From Cyanobacteria bacterium HKST-UBA04 (GTDB taxonomy: Bacteria > Cyanobacteriota > Vampirovibrionia > Vampirovibrionales > JAGQHJ01), in the NCBI GenBank assembly GCA_020431915.1, contig JAGQHJ010000020.1, forward strand, positions 1 to 35,784: a stretch of DNA of 35,784 nt, read 5' to 3'. Positions 15,691 through 23,808 of the stretch are shown here, one piece after another; within the stretch, counting starts at the first letter, position 1; each line of letters begins with the position of its first letter. A program made the translations under genes and the position numbers. The notes under the pieces were generated by a model that saw only the letters and a list, made by a program, of their open reading frames with translations, was not told where the DNA came from and made no database searches.

Positions 15691-17172
15691 TTAAGGCTTG
15701 GGAAGCGCCTGGGCCAGGTGATGACTCAGGGCGTAGTCGACGCGCGATGCAATGGCGTCTTTACCCAGTATGTAGAGGGTAATGGACAAGTCGGCACCCC
15801 GTACCCGTCCGGTCAGGGCAGAGCGGATGGCCCACATCACGGTTTTTGTTTTCAGCCCCGCCTCGCTTGTTAGGGTGTGGGTCAGGGTTTTCAAATCCTC
15901 GGCCAAGGCCTCAGGCGTGTCAAAGCGGGCCGAGGCGAGAAAATCGGACTGGAAGGCTTCGAGTACCCGTTTGGTATCGGCCTCGGTAAACACCTGTTGG
16001 CTTTGCTCGGACAGCTTGGGGTGATCCTCGAAAAAGTAGGCCACGTCTTCTGTAATGTCACTCAGAACCGTCAGGGGTTCGCGCACGGCTTCGAGCATCA
16101 TCAAGAGGCGACCCTGGTCGTAGCGTGACACGTCGTACGCGCTCAGGTAGGGTTGGCAGCGTACCCAAAGATCTTCGAGGGGGAGCTGGCGGATGTACTG
16201 GCCATTGAGCCACTTGAGCTTGTCAATGTCGAACACGGCCGGGCTTTGGGCGAGCCGATCGAAGCCGAACTGGGCGGCAAACTGCTCAAGACTGCCCACT
16301 TCCTGTCCGTCGGGGGGCGACCACCCCATCAGGCTCAGAAAGTTGCAGAAGGCTTCGGGCAGGTAGCCCTGATCGACGAATTCAGCTACTGCCGTGGCCC
16401 CATGGCGCTTGGACAGCTTGCTGCGATCCGGGGCCAGGATCATGCCCACGTGTGCAAACACCGGCGGAGAAGCCCCCAGGGCTTCGTAGAGCAGTAGTTG
16501 TCGGGGGGTGTTGGAGATGTGATCCTCGCCGCGGATGACATGGGTAATGCCCATGGTCATGTCGTCGACGACCACGGCAAAGTTGTAGGTGGGGGTCCCG
16601 TCGTTTTTCATGATGACGAAATCGCCCAGTAGCGCTAAATCAAAACTCAGCTCGCCCCGAACTTCGTCATGGAAGGTCAGGGTGCCAGGGTTGTCGGGCA
16701 GGCGAAACCGCAGGGACGGTTTTCGGCTGGCGTCTTTGGCCAATTCCTCGCGAACTCTTGGGTCACGGCATTTACCCGAATACACGTAGGGCCGCTTTTG
16801 AGCCTTGGCTTGCTCCTTTTCGGCTTCCAGTTCGTCCTGGGTCAGGTAGCACGGGTAAGCCAAGCCCTTGTCGATAAGCTGCTGGGCATACTGGGGGTAT
16901 AGATCGAAACGTTCCGATTGGCGGTAGGGGCCGTATTGCCCACCGCAGTCGGGGCCTTCATCCCAGTGCAGACCCAGGCTCTTGAGGCCCTTGAAGATGT
17001 CGTCCACGTACTGCTCTTCGGAACGCTGGCGGTCGGTATCCTCGATGCGCAGAATAAACTGTCCCTGATGCCCTTTGGCGTACAGGTAGTTAAACAGCGC
17101 GGTACGAGCTGTTCCTACATGCAGGTTGCCTGTGGGACTGGGGGCAATGCGTACACGAACCGGGACGGACAT
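15691..17172 (-). CDS. gltX: Glutamyl-tRNA synthetase
   Basis: A 493-residue class I aminoacyl-tRNA synthetase charging tRNA-Glu with glutamate in the cytosol. The start SVPVRVRIAPSPTGNLHVGTA carries the HIGH-type motif as HVGT (18-21). RIEDTDRQRS and the KMSKS-type loop SKLSKRHGA (KLSKR 252-256) follow in order, and IRGEDHISNT lies between them. The C-terminal third is the helical anticodon-binding part. The start at 17172 is preferred over a TTG 27 bases earlier, since AAAGGT stands upstream and the conserved core begins at once. It follows an orphan gene after 59 bases and probably shares its transcript. Whether it also misacylates tRNA-Gln (non-discriminating type) cannot be judged here. 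Confidence 0.97.
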   Translation of the reverse strand: MSVPVRVRIAPSPTGNLHVGTARTALFNYLYAKGHQGQFILRIEDTDRQRSEEQYVDDIFKGLKSLGLHWDEGPDCGGQYGPYRQSERFDLYPQYAQQLIDKGLAYPCYLTQDELEAEKEQAKAQKRPYVYSGKCRDPRVREELAKDASRKPSLRFRLPDNPGTLTFHDEVRGELSFDLALLGDFVIMKNDGTPTYNFAVVVDDMTMGITHVIRGEDHISNTPRQLLLYEALGASPPVFAHVGMILAPDRSKLSKRHGATAVAEFVDQGYLPEAFCNFLSLMGWSPPDGQEVGSLEQFAAQFGFDRLAQSPAVFDIDKLKWLNGQYIRQLPLEDLWVRCQPYLSAYDVSRYDQGRLLMMLEAVREPLTVLSDITEDVAYFFEDHPKLSEQSQQVFTEADTKRVLEAFQSDFLASARFDTPEALAEDLKTLTHTLTSEAGLKTKTVMWAIRSALTGRVRGADLSITLYILGKDAIASRVDYALSHHLAQALPKP

Positions 17173-17231
17173 AAACCAAGCACCTTTATAGACTGACAAA
17201 AGCTGCTAATAACCTAACACAAACCGTTGGA

Positions 17232-18461
17232 TTAAACGGCTTCGAGTTGGGTCGTGTCCACTTCCAGGCTTAACTCAAGCTTTTCAAGGCCTTCGGTTAA
17301 ATCCCGCTCCAGGGTGTCGTAAATCATGTCGATGCGGCGGTATTTTACTTCCTCGGCTTCGGCCACCTTCAGTTTTTTCCGGTTCTTGAGCTTGCGTAAC
17401 CGGATGCGGTACTGCCGGTCGATGTTGTCCAGCGATTTGGCGAAATCCTGCTGGATGGGCTGGAATTTCAGGAAGCCCAGACGGATTTTTTCCTGCTGTT
17501 TAAGGGGCTCGCCGAGGCTGTCGTGTGGACTGGTATAGAACTGCACGACCATGTGTTTGACCAATTGGCGGAAGGCTTTGATGTCCTGTTCCTTGGCGCG
17601 GTTCTGTTTTTCGGCTTGCCGGAGTTTGCGCAGGTAGGCTTTCAAGACCACGGCCTGGGCCACGGAAGGCAGCTTGCTGAAATCCTGGTGCAGGGCCGAC
17701 TGGAACTCCAGCAGGGCATCGAGCGGAACCGAAGCCAGGGCTTCGTACAGCATGGCCCGGCCCACGAGGCCCTCGTTGAGATGAGTGGAAAACAGCATCA
17801 ACTTCATCTGGGTATGGGGCGAGAGCTGTTGAAGCGATTCCTGGCCGGTGTAGGTCAGGTAGGCACCCAGCAGGCTCAGGGCTGATTCGCGGGTAATGCT
17901 TTGGGTGCTGGCAATGGCCTTGGCCCAGGCCTGGCTGATGTGGAAGGCCTTGTCGTGTCTCTTCAGGCTAAACAGTGCCCGCTCAAACGGGCTTTCGGCA
18001 TATTGCTCGATGTTGTCGGCCCAGCGCTTCTGTTCGGGGGTTTGAAACTGCAGCGTCTTGGAAACCTGGGCCGGCAGGGCCACGGTTTGGGGCCAAAACC
18101 GTTCGGTCAACGATTCGCCGGTTTGCCGAAGCCAGTTGAACATGGGGGTGGCATTGCCTTGAAGCAGTTGCCATAGCGTGGCGGTTGCCGAAGAAGAGGC
18201 CGAAGCTGTGCCCGGCATGCCTTGGGGGCTTTGTGTCCAGCCCAGGCGTGCGCCCAGGGATTTTGCTGGTAACCGTGCCGAAGTGTCTTGGTGGTCGGCC
18301 AGCGCCTTGGCACGGATGGAGACATCCGGGAAGGGTTGAGCCCGGTTGCCAAAACCAAAGGTCGTTTCTGCAAGGCCGGATTGGGTGGCAATCGTAGCAG
18401 TCTTGGGTGCGGCCTTGGGTGCGGTTTGGCCGGGACCCTGGAACGACACAAGTTTAGGCAT
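17232..18461 (-). CDS. Hypothetical protein with disordered N-terminus and C-terminal coiled coil
   Basis: About 409 residues, not recognised. The first 95 or so are Ala/Thr/Ser/Pro-rich and likely disordered (PGQTAPKAAPKTATIATQSG). The middle is helical with HISQAWAKAIASTQSITRES and LLGAYLTYTGQESLQQL. The C-terminal 100 residues form a strongly charged helix suited to a coiled coil (DRQYRIRLRKLKNRKKLK), ending in an acidic ERDLTEGLEKLELSLEVD. There is no signal peptide or membrane helix. The ATG at 18461 is taken as the start; a GTG 15 bases earlier is possible. It sits between a membrane-protein gene and gltX in the same direction, with a candidate promoter at 18682-18710. Confidence 0.75.
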   Translation of the reverse strand: MPKLVSFQGPGQTAPKAAPKTATIATQSGLAETTFGFGNRAQPFPDVSIRAKALADHQDTSARLPAKSLGARLGWTQSPQGMPGTASASSSATATLWQLLQGNATPMFNWLRQTGESLTERFWPQTVALPAQVSKTLQFQTPEQKRWADNIEQYAESPFERALFSLKRHDKAFHISQAWAKAIASTQSITRESALSLLGAYLTYTGQESLQQLSPHTQMKLMLFSTHLNEGLVGRAMLYEALASVPLDALLEFQSALHQDFSKLPSVAQAVVLKAYLRKLRQAEKQNRAKEQDIKAFRQLVKHMVVQFYTSPHDSLGEPLKQQEKIRLGFLKFQPIQQDFAKSLDNIDRQYRIRLRKLKNRKKLKVAEAEEVKYRRIDMIYDTLERDLTEGLEKLELSLEVDTTQLEAV

Positions 18462-18681
18462 AAAGAACGACACCACTTTGCGAAGAAACGACTAGTAACA
18501 GCACCGGGTATTTGCAAGGACAGAGCGAGGCAAAGAGCGGGAGAGGGGGAAAAAGGTCACATCATAAGGGACGCAGACAACCGGCAAAACCGACAAAACA
18601 GGCCCCGGCCAATAGGCACAAGGCTGAAATGGCTTGACGGCCGTACTTTATGAAACTCTATCCTTGAAATCAGTGTGTATC

Positions 18682-18710
18682 ACTTTAACACCCAAACTTA
18701 TCTTTGACAA
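18682..18710 (-). promoter_or_regulatory. Candidate sigma-70-type promoter for the 17232-18461/gltX unit
   Basis: On the minus strand TTGTCA (18705-18710), 17 bases and TAAAGT (18682-18687), 5/6 and 4/6 to consensus. It lies in an AT-rich strip of the 290-base spacer between two minus-strand genes, about 220 bases before the next start. Confidence 0.45.
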
Positions 18711-18753
18711 TAATAATACCTCTGGCGGGCTTTGGGCGGCTGTGCCCGTCGGT

Positions 18754-20315
18754 TTACAGGGCAGGAAGCTGGGGGCGGGCTGGTAGGGGTTGGGTGCCAA
18801 GTTGCAGCTGTTGGGCCGGAACCGATGACCAGAGGTAGGGACGTGGCAGATAGGCGACGGGCGGTGGTGGTACGTAGACCCATTTGTCGGGGTTGTAGGC
18901 CGACTCGTCGAAGCGGGCAACGCGTTTGGTGGCAGGATCATCGTTGGGGGCAGTCCCGTCTTTGCCGGAATTTACGAGCTTATCCAACTGGTAGCGCAGT
19001 TGTTCCTGCTCCTTGCCTTGGCGAAACCGTTCTTTGGTCCAGAGCTGGTTAAGCTTGGTGACAACGATGCCGACCCCGACCACGCCGATGCCCAGGGACA
19101 GGAAAAAGTGTTTGAGCTTCATGTTGCGCAGGCTGTTGTACAGCTCCGGGCTGGTGGCTTTGAGGGGTTCAAGGTCCTGGAAGCTCTTGATTTGTTGGGA
19201 AGCCGTCAGCCATTGGTTGCCAATGAAGTTTTTGCCGAAGACCTTGTGGAGGAAGCGTTCCTCGATGGTATGGTCCACCTGGTGCTGGTGGTTGATTAAA
19301 GGCTTGTACCAGTGCTTGGCCATGGCGCCGCTAATGGCGTCGGCCCCGAAGGCCAGGTAGGGGGCCACCACGGCAGCAACCCGGCTCAGGATTTCGAGGG
19401 TTTCCAGGTGGTCGCGTGACGCGTCGAGGTAGCCGAGTACCCCGGCCAGGATGGTCATTCTCATTTGTGTCCGGCTTAGGCCGAATACGGCATCCTGCAC
19501 CTTTTTTCCGTTCTTCAGGGTTTTGGTGACGCCGTTAAAGCTGAAATCGAAATTCCGGACAAATTTTTCCAAGGGTTTTTCGAGCCATTTGGCCCGGTGC
19601 CCGAACGCGGCCAGTGCCAAGCCGCTACCGATAAGGGTGGCTGCCAGGCCGACGCTTTGTTTGATACGGCGGTGGGCCTTTTGGTGGGCGGGGGAACCTC
19701 CCCTTCTTTCATGGATTTGTTGGACAGGGCGACGACGGAGCTGAAATCGCTTTTGTTGAAGAGGTTTTCGGTCAGCAGGTTTTTGACGAAGCTTAGGCTG
19801 TACTCGGCGGCAATAACCCCGCCCGAAGCCAGCAAAATGCCGGCTTTGACCGGAAGCAGGGCTTTTTGGCTGCCCTTTGGAATGGCTTTCAAGGGGCTGG
19901 CCAGGTATTTGGCCAGGCCAGGCTTCTTGGCCAGGGGGGAGACCTGCTTCATGGCTTCCTTGAAGAGGTACTGCCCGAAAACGGCCGGGGCAAAGTAGAA
20001 CAGGGCCGACTCGATGAATTCGAGGAAGGTCAGCTCGGTTCGCTCGGCCCAGCTTCGGGCAATGATAATCTTGGGACACCAGACCGACAGGGTGTCCTGG
20101 GTAAATTTGGCTACGGACTGGTTGGCTTCGGCGGTGGCCACATAGGTGGCTGCCGGCGAGCGCAGAAAGGCTCCCACCCAGCCGCCAGACGAAAAACGCA
20201 CGGCATTCGGGTTAACCGGCCGTGCGTTACTGGGTTTTGGCTGCGCTTCAACCGAAGCTGCCTGTAGCGTTGCTACAGGGCGTTTATGCAAAGGTTGTAA
20301 GGGCGAGAGTGACAT
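18754..20315 (-). pseudogene. Multi-pass membrane protein gene interrupted by a one-base frameshift
   Basis: Two overlapping frames make one protein of about 520 residues. The first part starts at the ATG 20315 (MSLSPLQPLHKRPVATLQ) and runs in one frame to about KSMKEGEVPP. The remainder (HQKAHRRIKQSVGLAATLIG onward) continues in the frame that ends at 18754. The switch lies between about 19683 and 19706, where the coding strand has GGGG and CCCCC runs, and fits loss of one base. Hydrophobic segments occur on both sides (FIESALFYFAPAVFGQYLF, SGGVIAAEYSLSFV, LIGSGLALAAFG, FFLSLGIGVVGVGIVV), so this is an integral membrane protein of unknown family. The tail is Pro/Tyr-rich (VYVPPPPVAYLPRPYLW). 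The cause could be a true mutation, a sequencing error in a homopolymer, or phase variation. The start lacks a clear ribosome site. Confidence 0.75.
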
Positions 20316-20364
20316 AATGGGCGTAAAATCCGGGTTTGATAGGAAAAATATCGATAAAAAACAA

Positions 20365-20411
20365 GAACAGCGGGTGTTGGTCTGGTTGGACCGGAGGGGT
20401 ACCCGCTGTTC
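20365..20411 (-). terminator. Rho-independent terminator after Met-rich frame B
   Basis: GAACAGCGGGT (20365-20375) pairs with ACCCGCTGTTC (20401-20411), with a smaller inner stem GGTC/GACC. On the minus strand the stem is followed by TTGTTTTTTATC. It ends whatever is transcribed leftward from 20442-20549 and insulates the membrane-protein gene that starts at 20315. Confidence 0.8.
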
Positions 20412-20441
20412 TATCGGCATTAAGCTTGTATTGGCTAATGG

Positions 20442-20549
20442 TTAGACGAAGCGGGCCCCCTTGTTCATCGAGGGCATCATCATCATCATCATCATCGACC
20501 CCTGGGGGGCGGATGGGGTGGTATAGGTGGTGATGAGGGGCAATAGCAT
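20442..20549 (-). CDS. Methionine-rich micropeptide B (35 residues)
   Basis: A minus-strand frame from the ATG at 20549 to the TAA at 20442-20444. It begins MLLPLITTYTTPSAPQGS, then has seven consecutive Met (19-25), then PSMNKGARFV. Nine of 35 residues are Met and there is no Cys. The Met run comes from seven ATG triplets (20470-20490 region), which could slip during replication. Its own terminator follows 31 bases beyond the stop. A second Met-rich frame with its own terminator lies just upstream, so the arrangement repeats. No clear Shine-Dalgarno is seen, so an sRNA with an accidental frame remains possible. Metal (for example copper) or membrane interaction would be conceivable; that is speculation from composition. 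Confidence 0.5.
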   Translation of the reverse strand: MLLPLITTYTTPSAPQGSMMMMMMMPSMNKGARFV

Positions 20550-20598
20550 CGTCTAATTGCTAGGGTTTTGGGTCGTATCTTGGTGGGATTGGGTTAAT

Positions 20599-20644
20599 AA
20601 AAAACACGGGCCACTGGGAATTGTCCTTGTGGCCCGTGTTTTTT
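20599..20644 (-). terminator. Very strong terminator, bidirectional in form
   Basis: AAAAAACACGGGCCAC and GTGGCCCGTGTTTTTT form a perfect 16-base-pair stem including the A/T runs, with a 14-base loop. It lies 21 bases past the stop of Met-rich frame A and is the strongest terminator in the window. Confidence 0.88.
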
Positions 20645-20665
20645 AGGAACAGTGTTGCGCTTGGG

Positions 20666-20761
20666 TTAACAAACAGGCCAGGATGCGACAGGCATGCCGC
20701 ACATCATGCGGCACATCGGCATCATCATCATCGGCTGGTTGTTGAACGAAGCGGTAGACAT
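20666..20761 (-). CDS. Methionine- and cysteine-rich micropeptide A (31 residues)
   Basis: A minus-strand frame from the ATG at 20761 to the TAA at 20666-20668. The product begins MSTASFNNQP, followed by MMMMPMCRMMCGM, then PVASWPVC. Nine Met and three Cys occur in 31 residues, with M-x-C and C-x-x-M-C spacing that would suit soft-metal binding. It is framed by a plausible promoter (20826-20853) and a 16-base-pair terminator (20599-20644), so a transcript of about 200 bases is likely. TTAGGA lies 14 bases before the ATG, a weak and distant ribosome site. The similarity to frame B (P-Met-run-P/S-M) suggests a family. Function unknown; a non-coding RNA is the alternative. Confidence 0.55.
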   Translation of the reverse strand: MSTASFNNQPMMMMPMCRMMCGMPVASWPVC

Positions 20762-21144
20762 TTTAAAGACGCAAGTCCTAAGAGGAGCGGCCCATTGAGG
20801 CCGTGGAGAGTATTAAGTGCCTAGCAGTCTAACACATCCACCACAAAACGCAAGCGTTCCAACGTTTTGCCGGTTAGGCCCATGGCCCCCTGCCCATGGC
20901 CTCTAGGCCGGGGCGGAATCTTTTTGAGGCGGCCGACGTCATGGGAAAGGCAACCTTATCCCATACGTCTCAGGCACCCCTTGCCGGCCGGTTTGGTGGT
21001 GCCGGGGGTTTTGTGTGGGCAGCTCTGGTGTGGCCAGGGCGTCTTGGTTACAATAGCCCGTATTGACCCAGCCACTGTTGGCGCCTTGTTGGTATACAAC
21101 GGGTGTACAACGGGGGTTCTCGACAAGTAGGAGTTTTAAGTGCC
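20762..21144. other. Divergent intergenic region
   Basis: About 380 bases between micropeptide A (minus) and the TPR gene (plus). On the minus strand it holds the promoter at 20826-20853 and a small GGCC-CATTGA-GGCC stem in the leader. On the plus strand, a doubled TACAACGGG word (about 21094-21114) precedes the TPR gene ribosome site. No other reading frame looks coding. Confidence 0.45.
20826..20853 (-). promoter_or_regulatory. Candidate promoter for micropeptide A
   Basis: On the minus strand TTGCGT (20848-20853), a 16-base spacer and TAGACT (20826-20831), about 65 bases before the ATG. The -35 overlaps a short AACGC-TT-GCGTT inverted repeat, a possible operator. Confidence 0.45.
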
Positions 21145-22005
21145 ATGGTTCGTTGTCAGGTTCGTTGTCAGCCGCTTTGTCAGGTTTTTCGTCAGGTGCT
21201 TCCCGTTACGGTTGCCCTGTGCTTGGCCGTGGGTACCTTTGTGGCCGCACCTTCGGTCTGCGTTAGGGCCGAAACGCCTGATTCGGGTAGTTCTGCCAAT
21301 GTGACCCCCTCCTCCGACGGGGCTAAAACCGTTCTGGTGGATGAAAACGGGGTCTTTTCCGGTCAAATCCAGGAAGACGTGCTGAACATGACCGACAATA
21401 TCACCCTGGCCCATGAGCAGTTAAAGGAACACCCCAACAACGCCGAGGCCCATTTCCTGTATGCCGTGGCCCTGAGCCGAAGCCCCTACCTTGAGGAGGC
21501 CTATAACGAAATGCGGCAAATCCGGTCGCTGCTTAAGCAAAGCCGGGATTTTGGCCTGATGGATCGAACCATCGAACAATACGAAGGGCTGCTGAAAAAC
21601 CACCCCAATCACGATGTGGCCATTTATCGGCTGGCTTTTGCCAACTATTTCAAGGGCTACTGGATAGACAAGGAACCGGAAGATGCCAAGCTGTTTGAGC
21701 ATGGGCCTTCTTCCGAGTATTACGCCAAGGCCAAGACATATATGCGCGAGGTGGTTAGCCTGAAGCCCGATGATGTTTGGGCCCGGAACTACCTGGGTCA
21801 TATTGTGCTTGAGCACGACAAGGACGTGAATTCGGCGATTGCCATTTGGCAGGAATCCTTGTCGGTCAATGACAAGCAGAACCCGGGGGCCTTGCTGATG
21901 CTGGCCAGGGCGTACACCATTCAGGGCGACATCCAAAAAGCCTTGATATATGGGGCCAAGGGGCTCCAGCAAAAGCAGTTGATGGGCCTTAGTGTCCCCA
22001 AATAG
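21145..22005 (+). CDS. Secreted TPR-repeat protein
   Basis: A 286-residue protein with an N-terminal signal peptide: basic start, hydrophobic core VLPVTVALCLAVGTFVAA, likely cleavage after VRA at residue 42. After a Ser/Thr/Asp-rich linker come several tetratricopeptide-type helices (EHPNNAEAHFLYAVALSRS, NHPNHDVAIYRLAFANYFKG, PDDVWARNYLGHIVLE, NPGALLMLARAYTIQGD). It should lie in the periplasm or outside, as a protein-binding scaffold. The start at 21145 has TAGGAG 11 bases upstream. It ends 16 bases before an LptC-like gene and appears to be the first gene of a three-gene operon, which points to a role in envelope assembly. The N-terminal coding region has an odd run of TGTCAGG words. Confidence 0.82.
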   Translation: MVRCQVRCQPLCQVFRQVLPVTVALCLAVGTFVAAPSVCVRAETPDSGSSANVTPSSDGAKTVLVDENGVFSGQIQEDVLNMTDNITLAHEQLKEHPNNAEAHFLYAVALSRSPYLEEAYNEMRQIRSLLKQSRDFGLMDRTIEQYEGLLKNHPNHDVAIYRLAFANYFKGYWIDKEPEDAKLFEHGPSSEYYAKAKTYMREVVSLKPDDVWARNYLGHIVLEHDKDVNSAIAIWQESLSVNDKQNPGALLMLARAYTIQGDIQKALIYGAKGLQQKQLMGLSVPK

Positions 22006-22021
22006 CGTATAGGGCCCTCTT

Positions 22022-22657
22022 GTGAACCCTCTCAAGCACCTCACCACCTGGATAAAGAACCTGAACGTACAGCAACTGGGTTTTGCCACCTTTCTGCTGT
22101 TTTTGGCCGGCTTCGTGCTGGCCTCTATCGGGTATTCCATTATTCGGCTTAACGCCCACCCCGAGCTGCTCGAAGAGACCCATACCCTGACCGATGTGGC
22201 TGAGCAGACCAGCGGGGACCTGATTTCCTTGACGGAAACCCGAAATGGCAAGCCGAAATGGATTATCAAGGTTAAATCCATCCAGTACAACAGCGAAAAC
22301 ACCCAGGCGGCGATGGAAATGGTGACCGGCACCATTTATAACGAAGAGGGGGGGGTGCTGCTTAATTTTATTGCCCCAAAAGGCCGATTTTACAAAGAAA
22401 ATAGCCGGATAGAGCTAACGAAAACCGTTGAGCTGCAATCGCCTTCGGCGCAAATTACCATGAAGGCGCCGTTCATGACGTGGTCCAGCCTGAAAGACGA
22501 AATTGAAGCCTCCGGGGGCATCGTGTTTTCGAAGCAGGACTTTGGCCGAACCCTGGCCAACAAGGCGGTATTTGCCATGGATTTTTCGGCGATCGAGCTC
22601 TACGGCAATGTACAGACCTGGTTGGGAAATACTGCATCTGCCGGATCTCAAACCTGA
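22022..22657 (+). CDS. lptC: LptC-like lipopolysaccharide export protein
   Basis: A 211-residue bitopic protein: a cytoplasmic N-terminus, one membrane helix (LGFATFLLFLAGFVLASIGY, about 20-39) and a periplasmic part with repeated beta-strand patterns. Among these are KWIIKVKSIQYNSE, GGVLLNFIAPKGRFYKENSRI and ELQSPSAQITMKAPFMTWS. This is the layout and length of LptC (DUF1239), which takes lipopolysaccharide from the LptBFG transporter and hands it to LptA. The start is a GTG at 22022 with AGGG about 7 bases upstream. LptA and LptB are not adjacent; instead TPR genes flank it on both sides. The assignment rests on topology and strand pattern, so a related LptC/LptA-fold protein with another cargo is possible. 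Confidence 0.72.
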   Translation: MNPLKHLTTWIKNLNVQQLGFATFLLFLAGFVLASIGYSIIRLNAHPELLEETHTLTDVAEQTSGDLISLTETRNGKPKWIIKVKSIQYNSENTQAAMEMVTGTIYNEEGGVLLNFIAPKGRFYKENSRIELTKTVELQSPSAQITMKAPFMTWSSLKDEIEASGGIVFSKQDFGRTLANKAVFAMDFSAIELYGNVQTWLGNTASAGSQT

Positions 22658-22771
22658 GGCGCTATTACTATACTGGAGGTAAGAGACCCTCAAGCTGGGG
22701 GGTCGTGTGGCTTGCTGTTGCTAATGGGCGATGGCGGGCGCTGGTTGAAGCAACCCCGGTGCTGTAACCCG

Positions 22772-23746
22772 ATGAACGCGTTATTTAACAATCTGTTTAG
22801 CAAACTAATGGGCCGAGGCCCTGAGCACTACTTTGACAAGGCGGTTGACGCCTTTCATGCCCACCAGTTTGCCAAGGCTTTGGAACTGTTCAACACCTAC
22901 GAGGAGTTGAGCGGGGATGGGTCTGTGGCCCTGTACTACAACAAGGCCCAGTGCTATGAGGGCATGGAAGAGTGGAAAGAGGCCGAGGATACCTACCGAT
23001 ACTGCATTGAAGCGGTGCCAGAAGACCCCGAAGCCCAGTACATGATGGGTCGGTTTTACTATGACCGGGGCGAACCGGAAAAAGCCTTGCAGCACCTGGT
23101 TAATGCCAATGCCTACAGCGATCAGCAGCAGGGCGACGTGGATGCCTTGTCGGTACTCGGGTTTGTTTACGAGGACCTTCAGGATCCCGAGCAGGCCATT
23201 GCAACCTACGAAAAGGTGCTCAGCCTGGATCGTAATCTGATGATGGTGCGTATCTTCCTGAGCAACCTGTACATCAGAATGAAGAAGCTGGACAAGGCCC
23301 GCGAATACCTGCCCCGGCCCGAGGAGATAGATGCCACCGACGTGGATTTGAACCTGGAGCTGGCCACCACCTACGGGCGGTTGGGCAGTTGGCCCGACAC
23401 GAAAACGTGCTGCCACCGGGCCCTGCAGATTGACGAGCGCAATGCCCAGGTATACAACCAGTTGGGCTTGGCTAATTACTGCTGCCACGAATACGACAAG
23501 GCGGTGGAGCACTACCAGAAAGCCCTGGAGATAGACCCTAGCTACGACATTGCCACGAACAACCTAGCCTATACCTTTGAGAAAATGGATCGCTTTGAAG
23601 ATGCCATCCGCATCTTTAACCAGTACCTGATACTGGTCAAGGACGACCCGCAGGAAGCCAGCGACGTGAAGGACCATATCGCGTACCTGGTGGAGGCCAT
23701 GGAAAACGAGCGTCAAGCCCAGCAGGCTGCCTCCGACGCCGATTAA
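22772..23746 (+). CDS. Cytosolic TPR-repeat protein
   Basis: About 324 residues from the ATG at 22772. An upstream TTG at 22712 would add 20 atypical residues; neither start has a clear ribosome site, though GGAGGT occurs near 22675. It is made almost wholly of tetratricopeptide repeats, about seven, for example LYYNKAQCYEGMEEWKEAE, ALSVLGFVYEDLQDPEQAI, VYNQLGLANYCCHEYDKAVE and ATNNLAYTFEKMDRFEDAI. There is no signal peptide or membrane segment. It is the last gene of the TPR/LptC-like/TPR run, so a chaperone or scaffold role in the same envelope process is a reasonable guess. No catalytic domain is present. Confidence 0.85.
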   Translation: MNALFNNLFSKLMGRGPEHYFDKAVDAFHAHQFAKALELFNTYEELSGDGSVALYYNKAQCYEGMEEWKEAEDTYRYCIEAVPEDPEAQYMMGRFYYDRGEPEKALQHLVNANAYSDQQQGDVDALSVLGFVYEDLQDPEQAIATYEKVLSLDRNLMMVRIFLSNLYIRMKKLDKAREYLPRPEEIDATDVDLNLELATTYGRLGSWPDTKTCCHRALQIDERNAQVYNQLGLANYCCHEYDKAVEHYQKALEIDPSYDIATNNLAYTFEKMDRFEDAIRIFNQYLILVKDDPQEASDVKDHIAYLVEAMENERQAQQAASDAD

Positions 23747-23808
23747 GCCCCCCAGGTTTAGGCAGGATTCAGGCCGGAGGAAGGCTGGCGGGGATACAGG
23801 TTTTGGGG

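Noticed and set aside
19707-20079. Upstream part of the 441-codon frame as a separate gene start
   Set aside because: Before the shift point this frame is Arg/Gln/Pro-rich shadow sequence, while the other frame carries natural hydrophobic segments.
20470-20490. (CAT)n tract as a CRISPR or satellite element
   Set aside because: A single trinucleotide run without spacers; it is explained by Met codons on the minus strand.
20621-20824. Plus-strand His-rich frame opposite micropeptide A
   Set aside because: It would begin inside the 16-bp terminator and has no ribosome site; the His codons are the complement of the ATG run. The terminators fit the minus strand better.
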